From Chalciporus piperatus (lineage: Eukaryota > Basidiomycota > Agaricomycetes > Boletales > Boletaceae): a DNA stretch of 64,000 bases. Below are positions 33,556 through 45,800 of the stretch, one piece after another. Location of the stretch: contig JBBPTG010000109.1 in assembly GCA_038093975.1 (NCBI GenBank), forward strand, positions 22,142 to 86,141, read 5' to 3'. Both the position numbers and the translations under genes were made by a program. The notes beneath the pieces are model-generated. The model was not told where the DNA came from, did no database searches, and saw nothing but the letters and a program-made list of their open reading frames with translations. How positions within the stretch are numbered: the stretch's first letter is position 1; each line of letters starts with the position of its first letter.

Positions 33556-36209
33556 CTAGGCTTTGAGCATACGAGCAATAGCATTCCGGTTCCAGATATC
33601 CAAGAAAACCTTCGTAAATTGAACTGCGTGACTATGCACCATAAAGCTCACACTCTTCCGTATCCTTTTCAGCCCTTTGTTTCCACACTCTGCAGCACTT
33701 GTGTTGATTGCTCGAATTCGGTCGTCATATCGCATTGCATTACTGGCAAAACATGCCTTCCCACAGTGTGTGTGGTCGTGGGCATGCATCTCGTCGATAA
33801 GAAATCGGGTATTCTGAAAGTATCGTGCCTCCCGAACAAGGCAATATGGTGCGAGTTGGCAGGCGAAATCGTAGATAATGACTTTGGGAGCCATGGGAAA
33901 TTGTGTATAAATTGCAGAGAATACATCATTTCGACCTTCGGCGATGGGAATGCTATGGAATCCAAGACAGATTGAATGAGTGCACCAGAGCACCATAATA
34001 CCACCCGTTAAGTTGTTCTTGGAGTATGTCTTGTAGAATTTGTTGCAATCACCCATTTCCTCCGCGTCACGGTCAAGTGGCTGTGCATCGTGGCGGAGCT
34101 TGGGATAGACTCGACGCCTACGGACAGTAGGAAGCCCGTAACATGTACCTGTCTGCTGCCAATTTTCCTTCAAGATGTCATGTTGTATTTGACCAGGATC
34201 ATGCTGTGCTAAGTTCACGAAGACTTGATTTGCACGTTCTGCAAGCCATCCGGCAAGATTACGGATTTCGTGAGGAATGGATGATCTTTCATTGCGGTGG
34301 CTGGCAAGAACTGCTCCGATTGCTGGACACAAACTCTGTAACCATATGGGTGCAACACCCTGGAGGTGTAGCTCTTTCAAGGGCTCGATTGCGTTAACAG
34401 GGATGAGCTGCAATACAATATCGGGTGCTGCGACTTGAGTAATCAAGTCACGATAAGAGTGTCGATGAACAGTGTTGGCACTACGAAAATAGAGATGAAT
34501 GAATGCGAGCAACGCGGGATATGATTTAGCAAGTTTCGTGATGTCAGGAAATGGATCAGATGTTTGGAGATTGATGATCTTGTTTACGGTGCTTCGGATA
34601 TCCTTTTGGACAATGGCAGGCAGGCCACGCGCTCGATAACTTGAAATCGAATCAACCTGTTCACTTGTACTGTCGACATGTGTTGGGGGGCATATTGATC
34701 CGTTGAGTTTTGAGACGTGAGTTCCAAGACTTATACCATCAACGATGATCACGTCGGGTGATGTTCCGCAAGTTGGGCAGTACATCCCACTGTCCAGTGT
34801 TTGAATCTGCATAAAGGAAAACCAGACTCGGACAAATGTCTCGTCCGAGCAAAATTCCATTGAACGACTATGGTCGAGATAGGCCCGTCGCACAGTGGTG
34901 CAAAAGGCTGAGAATGGTGTCTCCGAAGCAGTGAATGTGTTCGTAAATGCATTCAGGAGTTCATGGGTAAAAAGCATTTCATTGTTCCAGTTGAAGAGGC
35001 CTTGACTCCCGAGATCTGCACCAAGCGAGCGACGTGCATGACGACAGACTGGACAGGGTAGAAGTTCGATGGAAACTGGAGTTGATCTCGTGAGGCCAAA
35101 TATTACCGCAGCTTTGACAGACATTGGTCGGTAAGGTGGATAATTTGCAGCAGCATCAGCGAGGGTGGTGCCACATACACATCAAGCAGACTCGTCAAGG
35201 GAAAAACTGGATGTATTGAAGGATAGGTAGGGAGCATTGTACGCACTCTCCGATGGTAGTGAGCACCATCGTGGTGGCAGTACATTACGATATGATACAG
35301 CAGTGTGGGTCTTCCCGAAGTCATCAATCCGGGCAGCAGCATTGACAAGAAGAGCACTCTCTGCAGCTTCTGACTGCTCAACAATGTCCGGCAATGTTGA
35401 CATCAGTCCAGCAGCGAGAGCATATGTGACCGCATGTGGTCGGTGTTTACATGCTTCCGAATAGCGGCATGATTGACAGTGCCAGCGACCATCACGCTGA
35501 AGCGAAACGATGGTTCGCTTCCCAGATTCGTGGTGTCCTACAGAAGCTATACATGAGAAGATATACTTGTCGGCAAAAGGCGTCATGCACAAGAGTACAG
35601 CAGGGGGTAGTGGGGAGGGTGCGATCAGTGGCATGTTCTCGAATGATGTCGTTTCGGATTGAATGATAGTCTGGTGCATGCACGTGTTGGCCGCCTTCCA
35701 TTGAGGACATGTACAGTTCACACCATAGCTGTCATCGTCACGAGGAAGACGGAGAACATGAACATATGCACCCATCTAATTCAAATCGAGTGAGGTGCAG
35801 GAAAGAGGTAACTGAAAACGAAACATACCTTGAGGACTTCACATTTGGCATCCCACTCTTGCATGACCCACATATGCAAGTCCAGTCGAAAGAGGGAGCC
35901 TGTCACACGAACAGCATGCCAGTACTGGACATGGGGCAGGATAACATGGGGTGGATCGTGCACAGCAGTAGAGATGACCAGCTGCCCCGCAGGCGCGAGT
36001 GCAGTGTCGTGGCCCTCGGATGTGTCAAGTACCTGCTGGGACGTCGTTTGTTGTTCGGTAGATGTATATGACCGACAACGTTTCCTCTGCTGTTGGGCTG
36101 GAGAGGCGCCATTGATAGTGATGGAGCTGTGCTGATTGCGGAGAGCACGGAGTGGTGGCAACGACGAACTCTGGATGGAGAGGCTGCTTCCGTTTCGACG
36201 GGAGGCCAT
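33556..36209 (-). CDS. KDZ-type transposase with SWIM zinc finger and CxC cluster
   Basis: The start MASRRNGSSLSIQSS (36209) opens a basic Ser/Gln-rich exon that ends EWDAKCEVLK and splices to MGAYVHVLRLPRDDDSYG. A SWIM-like finger CTCPQWKAANTCMHQ and a second Cys/His cluster (WHCQSCRYSEACKHRPH) follow. The long exon at 35124-33556 contains the cysteine cluster (CPVCRHARR ... MYCPTCGTSP). The catalytic region includes MGDCNKFYKTYSKNNLTGG, VLWCTHSICLGFHSIP, KVIIYDFACQLAPYC, FLIDEMHAHDHTHCGKACF and NTSAAECGNKGLKRIRKSVS. This matches transposases of the CxC-cluster KDZ class. About 850 residues are open with no stops, so it looks recently active. The junction near 35180-35125 is inferred. Confidence 0.82.
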
Positions 36210-36610
36210 GAGCAAAAGAAAGGGTATGGTTAGTGGGTGCGAAGTCTGGGATCAGGAATTTAACATACCGTACATGCAGCAACCGCATGGTCGAACATGC
36301 CCTCCTCTCCCCGAGAGGGAAGGACACGGGGCCTGATGGAGTGATGGGGTAACACATCGTGCCTGCAAGGAAGCAGCGAGTCCGTACATGAAAGAAAACA
36401 CAAGATGTTGAATACACTTACTGTAGATTTTCCATACTGATCCCACCAGATTTCTGCACCGCTGATAGCGAGGGCTGGGATCGGCTACTCGGGGTGGCAG
36501 GTCCTGCGCAGTGCGCAACAGGGGCCACACCCTTTCGCCCTCGTGCAGCCAGCCTTCACCGGAGGGTAACGGATGGTCCAGTTGAATTGCTGAGGCTCCC
36601 GGTGGCTCGA

Positions 36611-36912
36611 GCTCAATTACTGTTAGAAACGCGTCAGAAAACCCCGGAGTGCCGTCGAGATCAACGAATTGCTCACAGGTAACATTCTCCTCCAGAATAT
36701 CGAACTGTTTGAGGACCGAGCCCAGCAACTTCTGCGAGTGGTCGTCGACAACGAGAATCTTCCATCTTCCTTGTGGATCGACCATGACCGTTCTGATCGC
36801 CTGAAAAAACTCTACCGGGGTGTCAGTACATCAGTGATAGCGAGCAGGGAAAGTTCGCGACCATACTGTTGCGAACAATGTGTATAAGCCCGACCAAGGA
36901 GTGCTTGCGAAT
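36611..36912 (-). pseudogene. Captured N-terminal fragment of a Sec1/Munc18 gene, introns retained
   Basis: Minus-strand exons: LVGLIHIVRN (ending 36867), a 55-nt intron (36866-36812, GTATGG...TAG with CTGAC branch site), then KFFQAIRTVMVDPQGRW, KILVVDDHSQKLLGSV and LKQFDILEENVT to 36677. A 57-nt intron follows (36676-36620, GTGAGC...CTAACAG), then LIE. This is the start of the SM-protein domain (first beta strand and helices), which in Sec1 proteins binds syntaxin. After LIE the frame runs into unrelated sequence (LEPPGASAIQLDHPL...), so the rest of Sec1 is missing. It lies inside the TIRs of the KDZ element and upstream of the transposase on the same strand. Confidence 0.8.
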
Positions 36913-37171
36913 TACGAGTGAAAGAGTTGGTTGGTGGGGGGCGATCAGCGGACAGTCGAAGTGCCGTTTCAGTTTGAGGGTTTTTTTGGTGCAGGTAGCT
37001 GAGGGAGGATCGGCCGTCGCTGCGAGCAGCGTGTATGGGGGCGGCATGGGGGCAGTGGTGGGGTGCAGTGACAAAGAGATGGTGCAGGTAGATAAACGAT
37101 GGTAGCTTCCCAAAAGAGGCATACCCAAAAAAGTAATCCCTGCATTGCAAGGATTGATCAATCCCAAGGAA

Positions 37172-37203
37172 GACACGGATTAGTCATTCGTTGTTATTTT
37201 ACC
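37172..37203 (-). repeat. Right terminal inverted repeat of the KDZ-type element
   Basis: Contains ACACGGATTAGTCATTC followed by TGTTATT and ACC, mirroring the left terminus. Confidence 0.75.
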
Positions 37204-37761
37204 AAAGACGGTCCCAGAAGTTGAGCCAGCGGGCCGGAGGGTGGCGCATAAGGTTTGCCGAGCTACACCTGATAGCCGGACTCGGACAGACAGTGACTGA
37301 AACTCTTGAGGTGGTTTGGGCCCCCTCGGATCTCTTCCCAAAGGTAATGATTATCACAACGCAGTCACTGTCAATCAAGCTTCAAGGTCAAACGGGGTCG
37401 AGCAATTCACGCGCTCTCTTCCGATAGTCCAATCACCAGACTGTGGTGCAGTACATCCCTATCTTTCTGTTGAGTAGTCCTCACTAACACGCTCACCAGC
37501 TTCTGGCCGCGAAGTAGTCTCACTGGGCAGACCAAGGGGATAGCCGTTCATCCTCCGAGTCTGCCATGGTCCTGGAGGGGTAAACAATGAACATCGAGTG
37601 AAAGATATCAAGACACGGAAACAGTGTAGTCGAAAGACGATATGTACGCACGAAGGCCACGACAGAGAGGCGCAAAGCAAGAGGTGAAAACGAAAGAAAG
37701 ACCAGTAGCCGAAATAACGAAATGGGGGGAAAGCGAACGACCACACCAACCATACCCTTGC
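37204..37761. other. Spacer between KDZ element and the next gene
   Basis: About 560 bp without a supported gene. It contains the 3' flank of the hypothetical gene ending at 37762. Confidence 0.4.
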
Positions 37762-38892
37762 TTACATCCTCGTCCTCTTCGCAACTCTCCCTCCCTCCCA
37801 TTCTTCATCATCCCAAGGGAACCACTTCTTCCCGCCACCCCCGCCATTGATCACCTTCATCGGTTCTCTCCCCTTCACCACGGTTCGAAGCACGCTCGGC
37901 TTTTTCCCTTCGCCAGCAGATCCTTTCGAAGAGGCCTTGGCCACCTTGTGCTCTTTCTCGGCGAGGAGGATGTTTGCTTTCGTCACTGATCTTGCGATGT
38001 GCGGTGGGATTCCGCCTCGGGGAGCGCTCGCGTGCTTTCTGGGCCCCGCCACAGGGTGGTGCAGGCGAAGCCTTAGTGGCTTTCCATCGGGGGTTGCAAC
38101 GAATTTGGTCCTGTTGTAACTCTCGCTGGATCCAGACGTTGGTTCGGCCTTAACACAAGGTAAAGCACGAGGTGGAAGAATCTGTTCTCGGGGAAGCAAG
38201 CTCTTGGATCGACGATCGTCTTCTTTCTTGGTCCGACTCGTCGACGGGGCTTGCAATCCTGCTGCCGGTTTCTGGGACTGCTGATTGTCGTTTGCAGGTC
38301 GAATTGCAGACGAGGTGGGTTGTGGTTGAGGCTGCTGGGGATTCGAATCCGGCGCAAGGATCTTTGCTAGCCACGGTGGATGCTGGTTGTCCTGCAGAGC
38401 CTTGGTGGGTAGCAGATCGTCATCGAGTTCGAGGAACTGGGAGCCATCGGGCGGGGACCATCCTAGGAGTATAGCGGGGAATTCGTCGTTCTTCTGGAGA
38501 GAAGCTAGGTCCTGGCGCATTTCAAGTAGGGGCGAAGATTGGCAACTTTCGGATGCTTCGGACAAAGTGGACTCGGTCGAATCGGGACTTAGGTGCGTCA
38601 ACATTTGCCATTCGCCCTCTGGGACTGGGACACGGCCGTGGTCAAGGGTAAGTCGAGAAATGGAAGTGGGTATAGGGCGTTCCTCGGCCTTCTCGGTGGG
38701 ACATCTCGTGGAGAAGAGGTATTCCCAAGATATGGGGTTGATTTCATCGGGCTCCGCGATATACGTGATGGTGCTGGTGAACTCGAATTCGCGAGCGATG
38801 TCGAGGACGTCGTCGAAGGTAATGAGCGGTGGATCGTTCGGATCGGTGGTGGTGCTGGTGCATGGAAGGAATGGACTTGTAACTGAAAGCAT
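37762..38892 (-). CDS. Disordered hypothetical protein, 376 aa
   Basis: One uninterrupted frame from MLSVTSPFLPCTST to the stop at 37762. The N-terminal part is acidic (LITFDDVLDIAREFEF...). The centre is low-complexity Pro/Gln/Ser (NPQQPQPQPTSS). The C-terminal third is basic (ILLAEKEHKVAKASSKG), with a Gly run and an aromatic-acidic motif KKWFPWDDEEWEGG before RVAKRTRM. No domain is recognised. The composition suggests a nuclear protein but this is inference. It has no introns, unlike its neighbours. Confidence 0.7.
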   Translation of the reverse strand: MLSVTSPFLPCTSTTTDPNDPPLITFDDVLDIAREFEFTSTITYIAEPDEINPISWEYLFSTRCPTEKAEERPIPTSISRLTLDHGRVPVPEGEWQMLTHLSPDSTESTLSEASESCQSSPLLEMRQDLASLQKNDEFPAILLGWSPPDGSQFLELDDDLLPTKALQDNQHPPWLAKILAPDSNPQQPQPQPTSSAIRPANDNQQSQKPAAGLQAPSTSRTKKEDDRRSKSLLPREQILPPRALPCVKAEPTSGSSESYNRTKFVATPDGKPLRLRLHHPVAGPRKHASAPRGGIPPHIARSVTKANILLAEKEHKVAKASSKGSAGEGKKPSVLRTVVKGREPMKVINGGGGGKKWFPWDDEEWEGGRVAKRTRM

Positions 38893-39022
38893 GTCGAGAG
38901 CGATGGGTAACTGTGGTTGAGATGGAGTTGAGAAGGGTGGACTCGGAGGGAGCGAGGAGACAGGTCAGGTCAGCCACTAGGTAGGGCTTGCTTTGTTCGT
39001 AACCGAAGGTATATCTTTCACC

Positions 39023-39104
39023 GGCCTCATGGTCCAGAGGTACGATACTTGCTTTGGGTGCATCACAATTGCAAGTGACCTGGGTTCGATTCCCGGTGAG
39101 GCCC
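39023..39104 (+). tRNA. tRNA-Pro(TGG) with a short intron
   Basis: The acceptor stem GGCCTCA (39023-39029) pairs with TGAGGCC (39097-39103), with discriminator C at 39104. The T arm is CTGGG-TTCGATT-CCCGG. The anticodon stem CTTGC/GCAAG encloses TTTGGG plus an insert of about 11 nt directly after position 37, the canonical tRNA intron site. The anticodon is TGG. A T5 run (39109-39113) can end Pol III transcription. Confidence 0.88.
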
Positions 39105-39108
39105 CTCC

Positions 39109-39113
39109 TTTTT
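39109..39113 (+). terminator. Pol III T-run terminator after tRNA-Pro
   Basis: Five T residues start five bases after the mature tRNA 3' end. Confidence 0.6.
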
Positions 39114-39310
39114 GACCATTTTTTTCTTGCACCTGCTATAGAGGTTTGTCTAGATCTTATCACACTATGCTATAGTTTTATTATACTCGTATTTCCCATG
39201 AACACATGAGCCCAGCATCTGCCCACATCTGAGCCTCCAAGTAGCCAGCTTGCTCCATCGACGAAACGGGCAGAGAACACACTGCGCTTAGTCTCCCCTA
39301 GGCAGACCCA

Positions 39311-39332
39311 AGAGTCGGGATGAAGACAGTCG
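39311..39332 (+). repeat. Dispersed repeat, diverged copy 1
   Basis: Resembles the cores at 46647 and 46958 (AGAGTCGG..GAAGACAG), with an inserted G and a diverged 3' end. Confidence 0.4.
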
Positions 39333-39833
39333 TTCACCCTCCACTGGGCACTGCGCTTACGATCTGGGCAACGGGTCTAGTAGGCTTTACCGTATTTTCT
39401 GCGGCGTGCGCTGTAAAAATAGTTAGGTACTCCTCCATCCCCTCGACTCTCCTTGGTTCTAGTTGGTGAACTGGTAGTGCTGTTGTCGATCTGCTGCGAG
39501 CTGTCCTGTTGTCCGAAACGTTGTTCTACACGTTGTCCTCCGAACTGTAGATACTGTACTGGTACTACGATCATCGCGATCAGATTTGGGTCAGCTAAAA
39601 ATGCGGGATGCCGGCGTGGGAAAATGCCAGCACCCAAAGTTAGCCGTCGTGTGGTGACCGGGCGTGGTTTTCCCTTGTCTGCTTGAGCTGCTCAGCCTCG
39701 TTCCTTTCCTTTCCCCATCACCGTCCCCGTCGTCGTCCTCGTCGTCGTCCCCAGCAGCGACGACCAGCTGCAAGCTACTCATCTTTCCTTTTCTTCCTAA
39801 TCTCTCGGACGCTAGAGGACTGACAACCCACCC

Positions 39834-42800
39834 ATGAACAGGCAGTCCACGGGGATGAGCCTACCACGGCTCGAGGCCGTCAACGACCTCTCCGGTCTAT
39901 CCCCCATCTCAGACGACATCATCGTCACTTGTCTCCGAGAACGTTTCTTGTCCGACAACATCTACACCAGCATCGGATCTTCCGCACTCGTCGCCGTAAA
40001 CCCTCACAAATACGTCTCCTCAAATGCCGACTCGATCCTTCAAAAATACGCCGCGGAGTATCGTGACACCTCAGAGAACAAGCAACCTCTCCCTCCCCAT
40101 ATATTCCAACTCGCCAATAATGCTTACTACCACATGCGACGTACCACTCAGGACCAGGCTCTCATCATCAGGTGAGAAAACCAAGAAACATTAACTCATA
40201 CCTCGTATTCTGACATTACCTTTTGCAGTGGTGAAACTGGCAGTGGAAAGTCGGAAAGCCGCCGACTCGCCATTAAGACGCTGTTAGAGCTTTCTGTTTC
40301 CAATCCAGGAAAGAAAGGCTCCAAACTCGCGACCCAGGTGCCCGCAGCAGAGTTTGTCATCGAGTCCTTTGGTAACGCGCGCACCCTCTTCAACCCCAAT
40401 GCTTCGCGGTTTGGAAAATACACAGAGCTGCAGTTCACCGACAAAGGTCGTTTGTCAGGCATCAAGACGCTTGACTACTATCTCGAGCGTAACCGAGTGG
40501 CGGCTGTGCCATCGGGGGAGAGAAATTTCCACATTTTCTATTACTTGATGGCGGGCGCTTCCACCGAAGAGCGTCAGCATCTTCACCTCCTCGACAAGAC
40601 GCAATATCGATATCTTGGCCAACGCGCCGGTGTTGGTGCACGTGGTAATGGTGTCCGTGACGACGATGCCAACCGCTTCGAGCAGCTCAAGATGGGTCTC
40701 AAGACCATTGGCCTATCAAAGCGGCATGTTGCTCAGACGTGTCAACTCCTTGCCGCCATCCTTCACCTCGGTAACCTCGAGTTTACCATTGACCGGAGTC
40801 GTGACATGGACGCAGCGGTCGTGCGCGACGCTGATATTCTCGCCATCGTCGCCGATTTCCTCGGCGTGCAGCCCACCGCCCTCGAGACCACGCTTTCGTA
40901 CAAGACAAAGCTCGTCAAGAAAGAACTTTGCACAGTATTCCTCGACCCTGATGGTGCTTCTGACAACCGTGATGACCTCGCCAAGACTCTCTACTCCCTT
41001 CTTTTCGCATGGCTCAATGAGCATATAAACCAGCGTCTCTGCCGCGACGACTTTGAGACATTCATCGGTCTTTTCGATCTCCCCGGCCCACAAAATATGA
41101 CTAGCCGGCCCAATTCCCTTGACCAGTTTTGCATTAATTTCGCCAACGAGCGACTGCAGAACTTTATCCAGAAACGCATTTTCGAGTCACATGTCGACGA
41201 GTACCAGACTGAGGGCATCTCCCGTCTCGTCCCCACCGTTCCCTACTTCGACAACGCCGAGTGCATTCGGCTATTGCAAAACAGGCCTGGTGGTCTTATC
41301 CACATCATGGATGATCAGGCACGCCGATCGCATAAGAAGACCAACCACACGATGGTGGAAGCCTTCGGCAAGCGCTGGGGTAACCACTCATCCTTCAAGG
41401 TTGGGGCCGCAGATCGTTCGGGATTCCCAACGTTCACCGTTAACCACTTCAACGGTCCCGTCACCTACTCCGCTGAGGGCTTCCTCGAGCGCAACCTCGA
41501 TGCTCTCAACCCCGATTTTGTCTCCCTCCTTCGTGGTTCTGCAGCTGGGCCCTCAGCCGGGGCCGAGGGTGCGGGCTCGATCAACCCATTCGTCAAGGGC
41601 CTTTTCACCGGCAAGGCGATCGCCACTCAGGCACACCCCAAGAACGAAGATACGATCGTCGCCGCTCAACAAATTATCAAGCCTATGCGTGCGCCTTCGA
41701 CCCGTCGCAAGGGTACCATCAAGCGAATGCCCACACTCCGAGAAGACAACGGCGTTGAGGAGCAAGACCGTGATGACGACGATGGGCCGAACGCTTCCTC
41801 GGGCCTTACGCCCTGCGTTGCGGGAGAGTTCCGGTCTGCCCTCGATACCCTTTTCGACACACTTTCAGAGACACAGAGCTGGTTTGTGTTTTGCGTGAAC
41901 CCCAATGACTCGCAGTTGCCCAATCAGTTGGAGGGACGAAGTGTCAAGGGACAGATTCGCAGCTTGGGGTTGACGGAGGTTGCCAAGCGGAACGTCAATA
42001 TGTTTGAGGTGGGGATGACCCCTGACGAGTTCTGTGGGCGGTATAGAGAGCCAATGGTCAAGTTGGGCGTGATGGATGGTTCGTCGACGGAAAAGGTTGA
42101 GCGGACCAGAGATGCGCTGCAATTGCAAGACGTCGATGTTGTTCTTGGGAATTTCAAGGTAATTCTGTTTTTCGGAGTTTTGGGCGTCGAGTCTCACATC
42201 GTTTCTTCGTCCTAGGTCTTCCTCTCCAAAGCTGCCTTCCACACCCTCGAAGACCGGATCCGTGCTCTCGACGTTGAGGAACAGAAACGGAATCGTCTCC
42301 GGGACGCAGAGGCAGAGGCCGGCATCGACGTTCGTTCAATAAGCGACCCCTACGCACCGTACGCCTCCCCCGGATTCGCTCCGGAAGACTACACAGATCC
42401 CTTCAACCAAGTTGCCTCTCAGGCGCACGCTCCTCTCGTTGCCAACGCCGCCAACCCCTTCCAGCGTGGTGATCTCTACGATGATGATTACGAAGAACGG
42501 AAATCCTTCCGCTCCGATGATTTTGACAATCGGAGTCGACTCACCTCCAACAGAGATGAAACCAACTCTAACTATGGCTCGGAGTCATACGCGCCATCCC
42601 GGAATATGTTCCAGGGCGCGGACAAGGAGGGACTTATCGCGAAAGAGGCTGCCCTCGCTGGGGAGATCATGGAGCACGAAACTACCGAGGTCGTCAAAGA
42701 ATCCTCGGCTCGTCGTCGTTGGGTCCTCCTTTGCTGGATGCTCACGTGGTGGGTACCCTCGATCTTCCTCAAGTGGTTCGGTCGCATGAAACGAGACGAT

Positions 42801-45800
42801 ATTCGGCAAGCATGGCGAGAGAAGCTTGCGCTCAACATGATCATTTGGTTCATCTGTGCTTGTGCCGTCTTCATCATCGCCATTCTTGGGTTGGTCATCT
42901 GTCCTACGGAGCATGTCTTCAGTACGTCGGAGCTTGCGTCGCATTCGTACCAGAGCAACCCCAACAATGTGTACACGTCGATTCGTGGCGAGGTCTTTGA
43001 TCTCACGCAGGTTGCGGCGACACACAGCCGCATTGTGACTGTCGTTCCCACCAAGACGATTTTGCAGCAATATGGTGGTGTTGCTGCGGACAACCTGTTC
43101 CCTGTTCAAGTATGTTGTTCTTTCTCTCCTACTTGACATATTCCTGATTCCCCGCCCAGGTCAGCGCTCTCTGTAATGGCGTCTCGGGCACGGTCAGCCC
43201 ATGGGTCCAACTGTCCAACGTCAACACGACCGACCCCAACGCCCGATACCACGACTTCCGTGCCGTCACTAATGACTCCCGCCCTGACTGGTATTTCGAG
43301 AGTATGACCATCATGCGCTGGAACAGCCGTGTTGGGTATATGGGTTACACTCCTCAGCAGATTTCCAGCTTGTCCAATTCGGGTCATTCACTCGGTGTCT
43401 ACGACGGCTTGGTTTACGACCTGACAAACTATGTAAAGTACGGTCCCACCGTTCAGGGTCCAAGCGGCGAACAGGCTCCCGGTGGCGTCGACGCTGCGTT
43501 CATGGACAGCTCGCTCGTCAATCTGTTCGAATACCAATCCGGTTCTGATTTCACGAAGGCAATTGACAACCTCCCTCTCGACTCTGCCACGCTCGCGCGA
43601 CAAAAGACGTGTCTCCGCAACCTGTTCCTCATCGGTATGGTCGACAACCGAAACTCGCCTCAATGTCTCTTCTCCCAATATATCCTCCTCGCGTTGTCGG
43701 TCATGATGGTCAGCATCATCGCGTTCAAGTTCATCGCGTCCATCAACTTTGGGGCACCTCGTGCGCCAGAGGATCACGACAAATTCGTGATTTGTCAGGT
43801 GCCTTGTTATACCGAAGGAGAGTCATCGTTGCGTCGTACCATTGATTCGCTTGCGCAACTCAAGTATGACGACAAGCGGAAGTTGATCCTCGTCATTTGT
43901 GATGGCAACATCGTTGGATCTGGAAACGATAGGCCAACGCCACGGATCGTGTTGGATATTTTGGGTGCGGATCCAAATTATGATCCTGAACCGCTCAGTT
44001 TCTTGTCGTTGGGCGAGGGTGCGAAGCAACACAATATGGGCAAGGTTTTTTCGGGGCTTTACGAGTGCGCTGGACATGTGGTGCCTTATCTCGTCGTTGT
44101 CAAGGTTGGAAAGCCGACGGAGAGGTCGAGGCCTGGAAATCGTGGAAAGCGTGATTCGCAGATGGTTATTATGCATTTCTTGAACAAGGTAAGTTTGATG
44201 GTTGGGAGGTTTTGGGGGGATGGGACGCTGACCGGTTGGGATGGATAGGTGCACTTCAGCTCGCCGATGAACCCGTTGGAGCTCGAGATGTATCACCAGA
44301 TCAAGAACGTTATTGGTGTGAACCCGTCGTTCTACGAGTATTTGTTCACCGTCGATGCCGATACTACGGTGGAGCCGTTCTCAGTTAATCGGTTGATCTC
44401 TGCGTAAGTACTTGCTTTTTCCGTCGCCGTTCGTGTGTCTGAAGCGGATGTTGTCTGGCAGCATGGTTCACGACAAGAAGGTTCTCGGTGTTTGTGGTGA
44501 GACGACGCTCGCGAACGCGAAGCAGTCTATCATCACGATGATGCAAGTCTACGAGTACTTCATCTCGCACCACATGGCCAAAGCTTTCGAGTCCCTCTTT
44601 GGTTCTGTCACTTGTTTGCCTGGTTGTTTCACTCTCTTCCGCCTTCGCACCGCCGACACCCACAAGCCGTTGTTGATTTCGAACCAAATGATCACTGACT
44701 ACTCTCAGAACCGGGTCGACACGCTGCACATGAAGAACCTGCTCCACCTCGGTGAAGATCGTTACTTGACGACGCTACTGTTGAAACACTTCCCCATGAA
44801 CAAGACACAGTTCATTCGGGATGCTCACGCATACACTGTCGCTCCTGACGACTGGAAGGTTTTGCTCTCTCAACGTCGTCGTTGGATCAACTCGACGGTT
44901 CATAACTTGGGAGAGTTGATGTTCCTGGATCAACTTTGTGGTTTCTGTTGTTTCTCGATGAGGTTCATTGTCATGATGGATTTGGTGTCGACGTTGATTC
45001 AACCCATTACTGTCGCCTATGTGAGTATCCTTGTTCGGTCCGTTGAGCGTCGTTTGCATGTGCTGATGAACTGTGCGTGACAGATCGTCTACTTGATCGT
45101 TTCGGTCGCTGGCGAAGGCAACAGTATTCCCGTCATCTCGCTCATCATGATCGGTGCCGTGTATGGTCTCCAAGCGCTCGTGTTCATTCTTCGTCGTAAG
45201 TGGGACATGGTTGGCTGGATGGTGTTCTACATCCTCGCCATTCCCATCTTCTCGTTCTTGTTGCCTATCTATTCATTCTGGCGCATGGACGACTTCTCCT
45301 GGGGTGCGACTCGTCTCGTGCTTGGAGAGTCTGGAAAGAAGTTGATCGTACACGTAAGTCGTCTATCGGGTGTGTGTCTCGGGTGATGTCTAATGCGAGG
45401 ACTTGGATAGGACGAAGGCAAGTTCGATCCTCGCGCGATCCCTCTCAAGACGTGGCATGAGTACGAGAACGAGCTCTGGGACAAGGAGTCCAACCATTCT
45501 ATTGGCTCTTGGGTTCCTCCAGGTTATCCCCAGAAGGAAGGCTACGCAGAGTCTCGCGCCACCTCGTTGTATGGCCATGAGACCTTCTATGAGCCACGCA
45601 GCCAGTCTCCCGCACCCTCTCAATTCGGCATGCTTCCTCCAGTCGGATACCAATCTGGACGTGGCACACCCGTGTCGATGTCACAATTCCGGCCCCTCAG
45701 CGATGCGACCATGTTGCATCAATTCCAGACCCCGGGTTCACGACCTAACACCTACTTTGACACGAGTATGCGTGGTCCCGAACAGCTGGTCGATTATGGC

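Larger units (their letters stand above)
31414..37203. mobile_element. KDZ-type DNA transposon, about 5.8 kb
   Basis: The left terminal region (31414-31460, with GAATGACTAATCCGTGT) is mirrored at 37150-37203 (ACACGGATTAGTCATTC). Outside this core AATAACA and GGT also pair with two-base gaps of mismatch, giving TIRs of about 30 bp. Inside are a minus-strand KDZ transposase (33556-36209), plus-strand ORFs (31823-33442) and a captured Sec1 fragment (about 36611-36912). No certain target duplication was found. KDZ elements (Kyakuja-Dileera-Zisupton) are expanded in Agaricomycetes. The left end lies only about 17 bp from the neighbouring TIR element. Confidence 0.75.

Noticed and set aside
38744..39163. 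Minus-strand frame covering the tRNA
   Set aside because: It overlaps a well-formed tRNA-Pro on the other strand and the start of the hypothetical gene, and has no motifs.
41119..41898. Plus-strand 259-residue open frame inside the chitin synthase gene
   Set aside because: It is an out-of-frame reading of the myosin motor exon, Ser/Pro-rich as expected for such a shadow.
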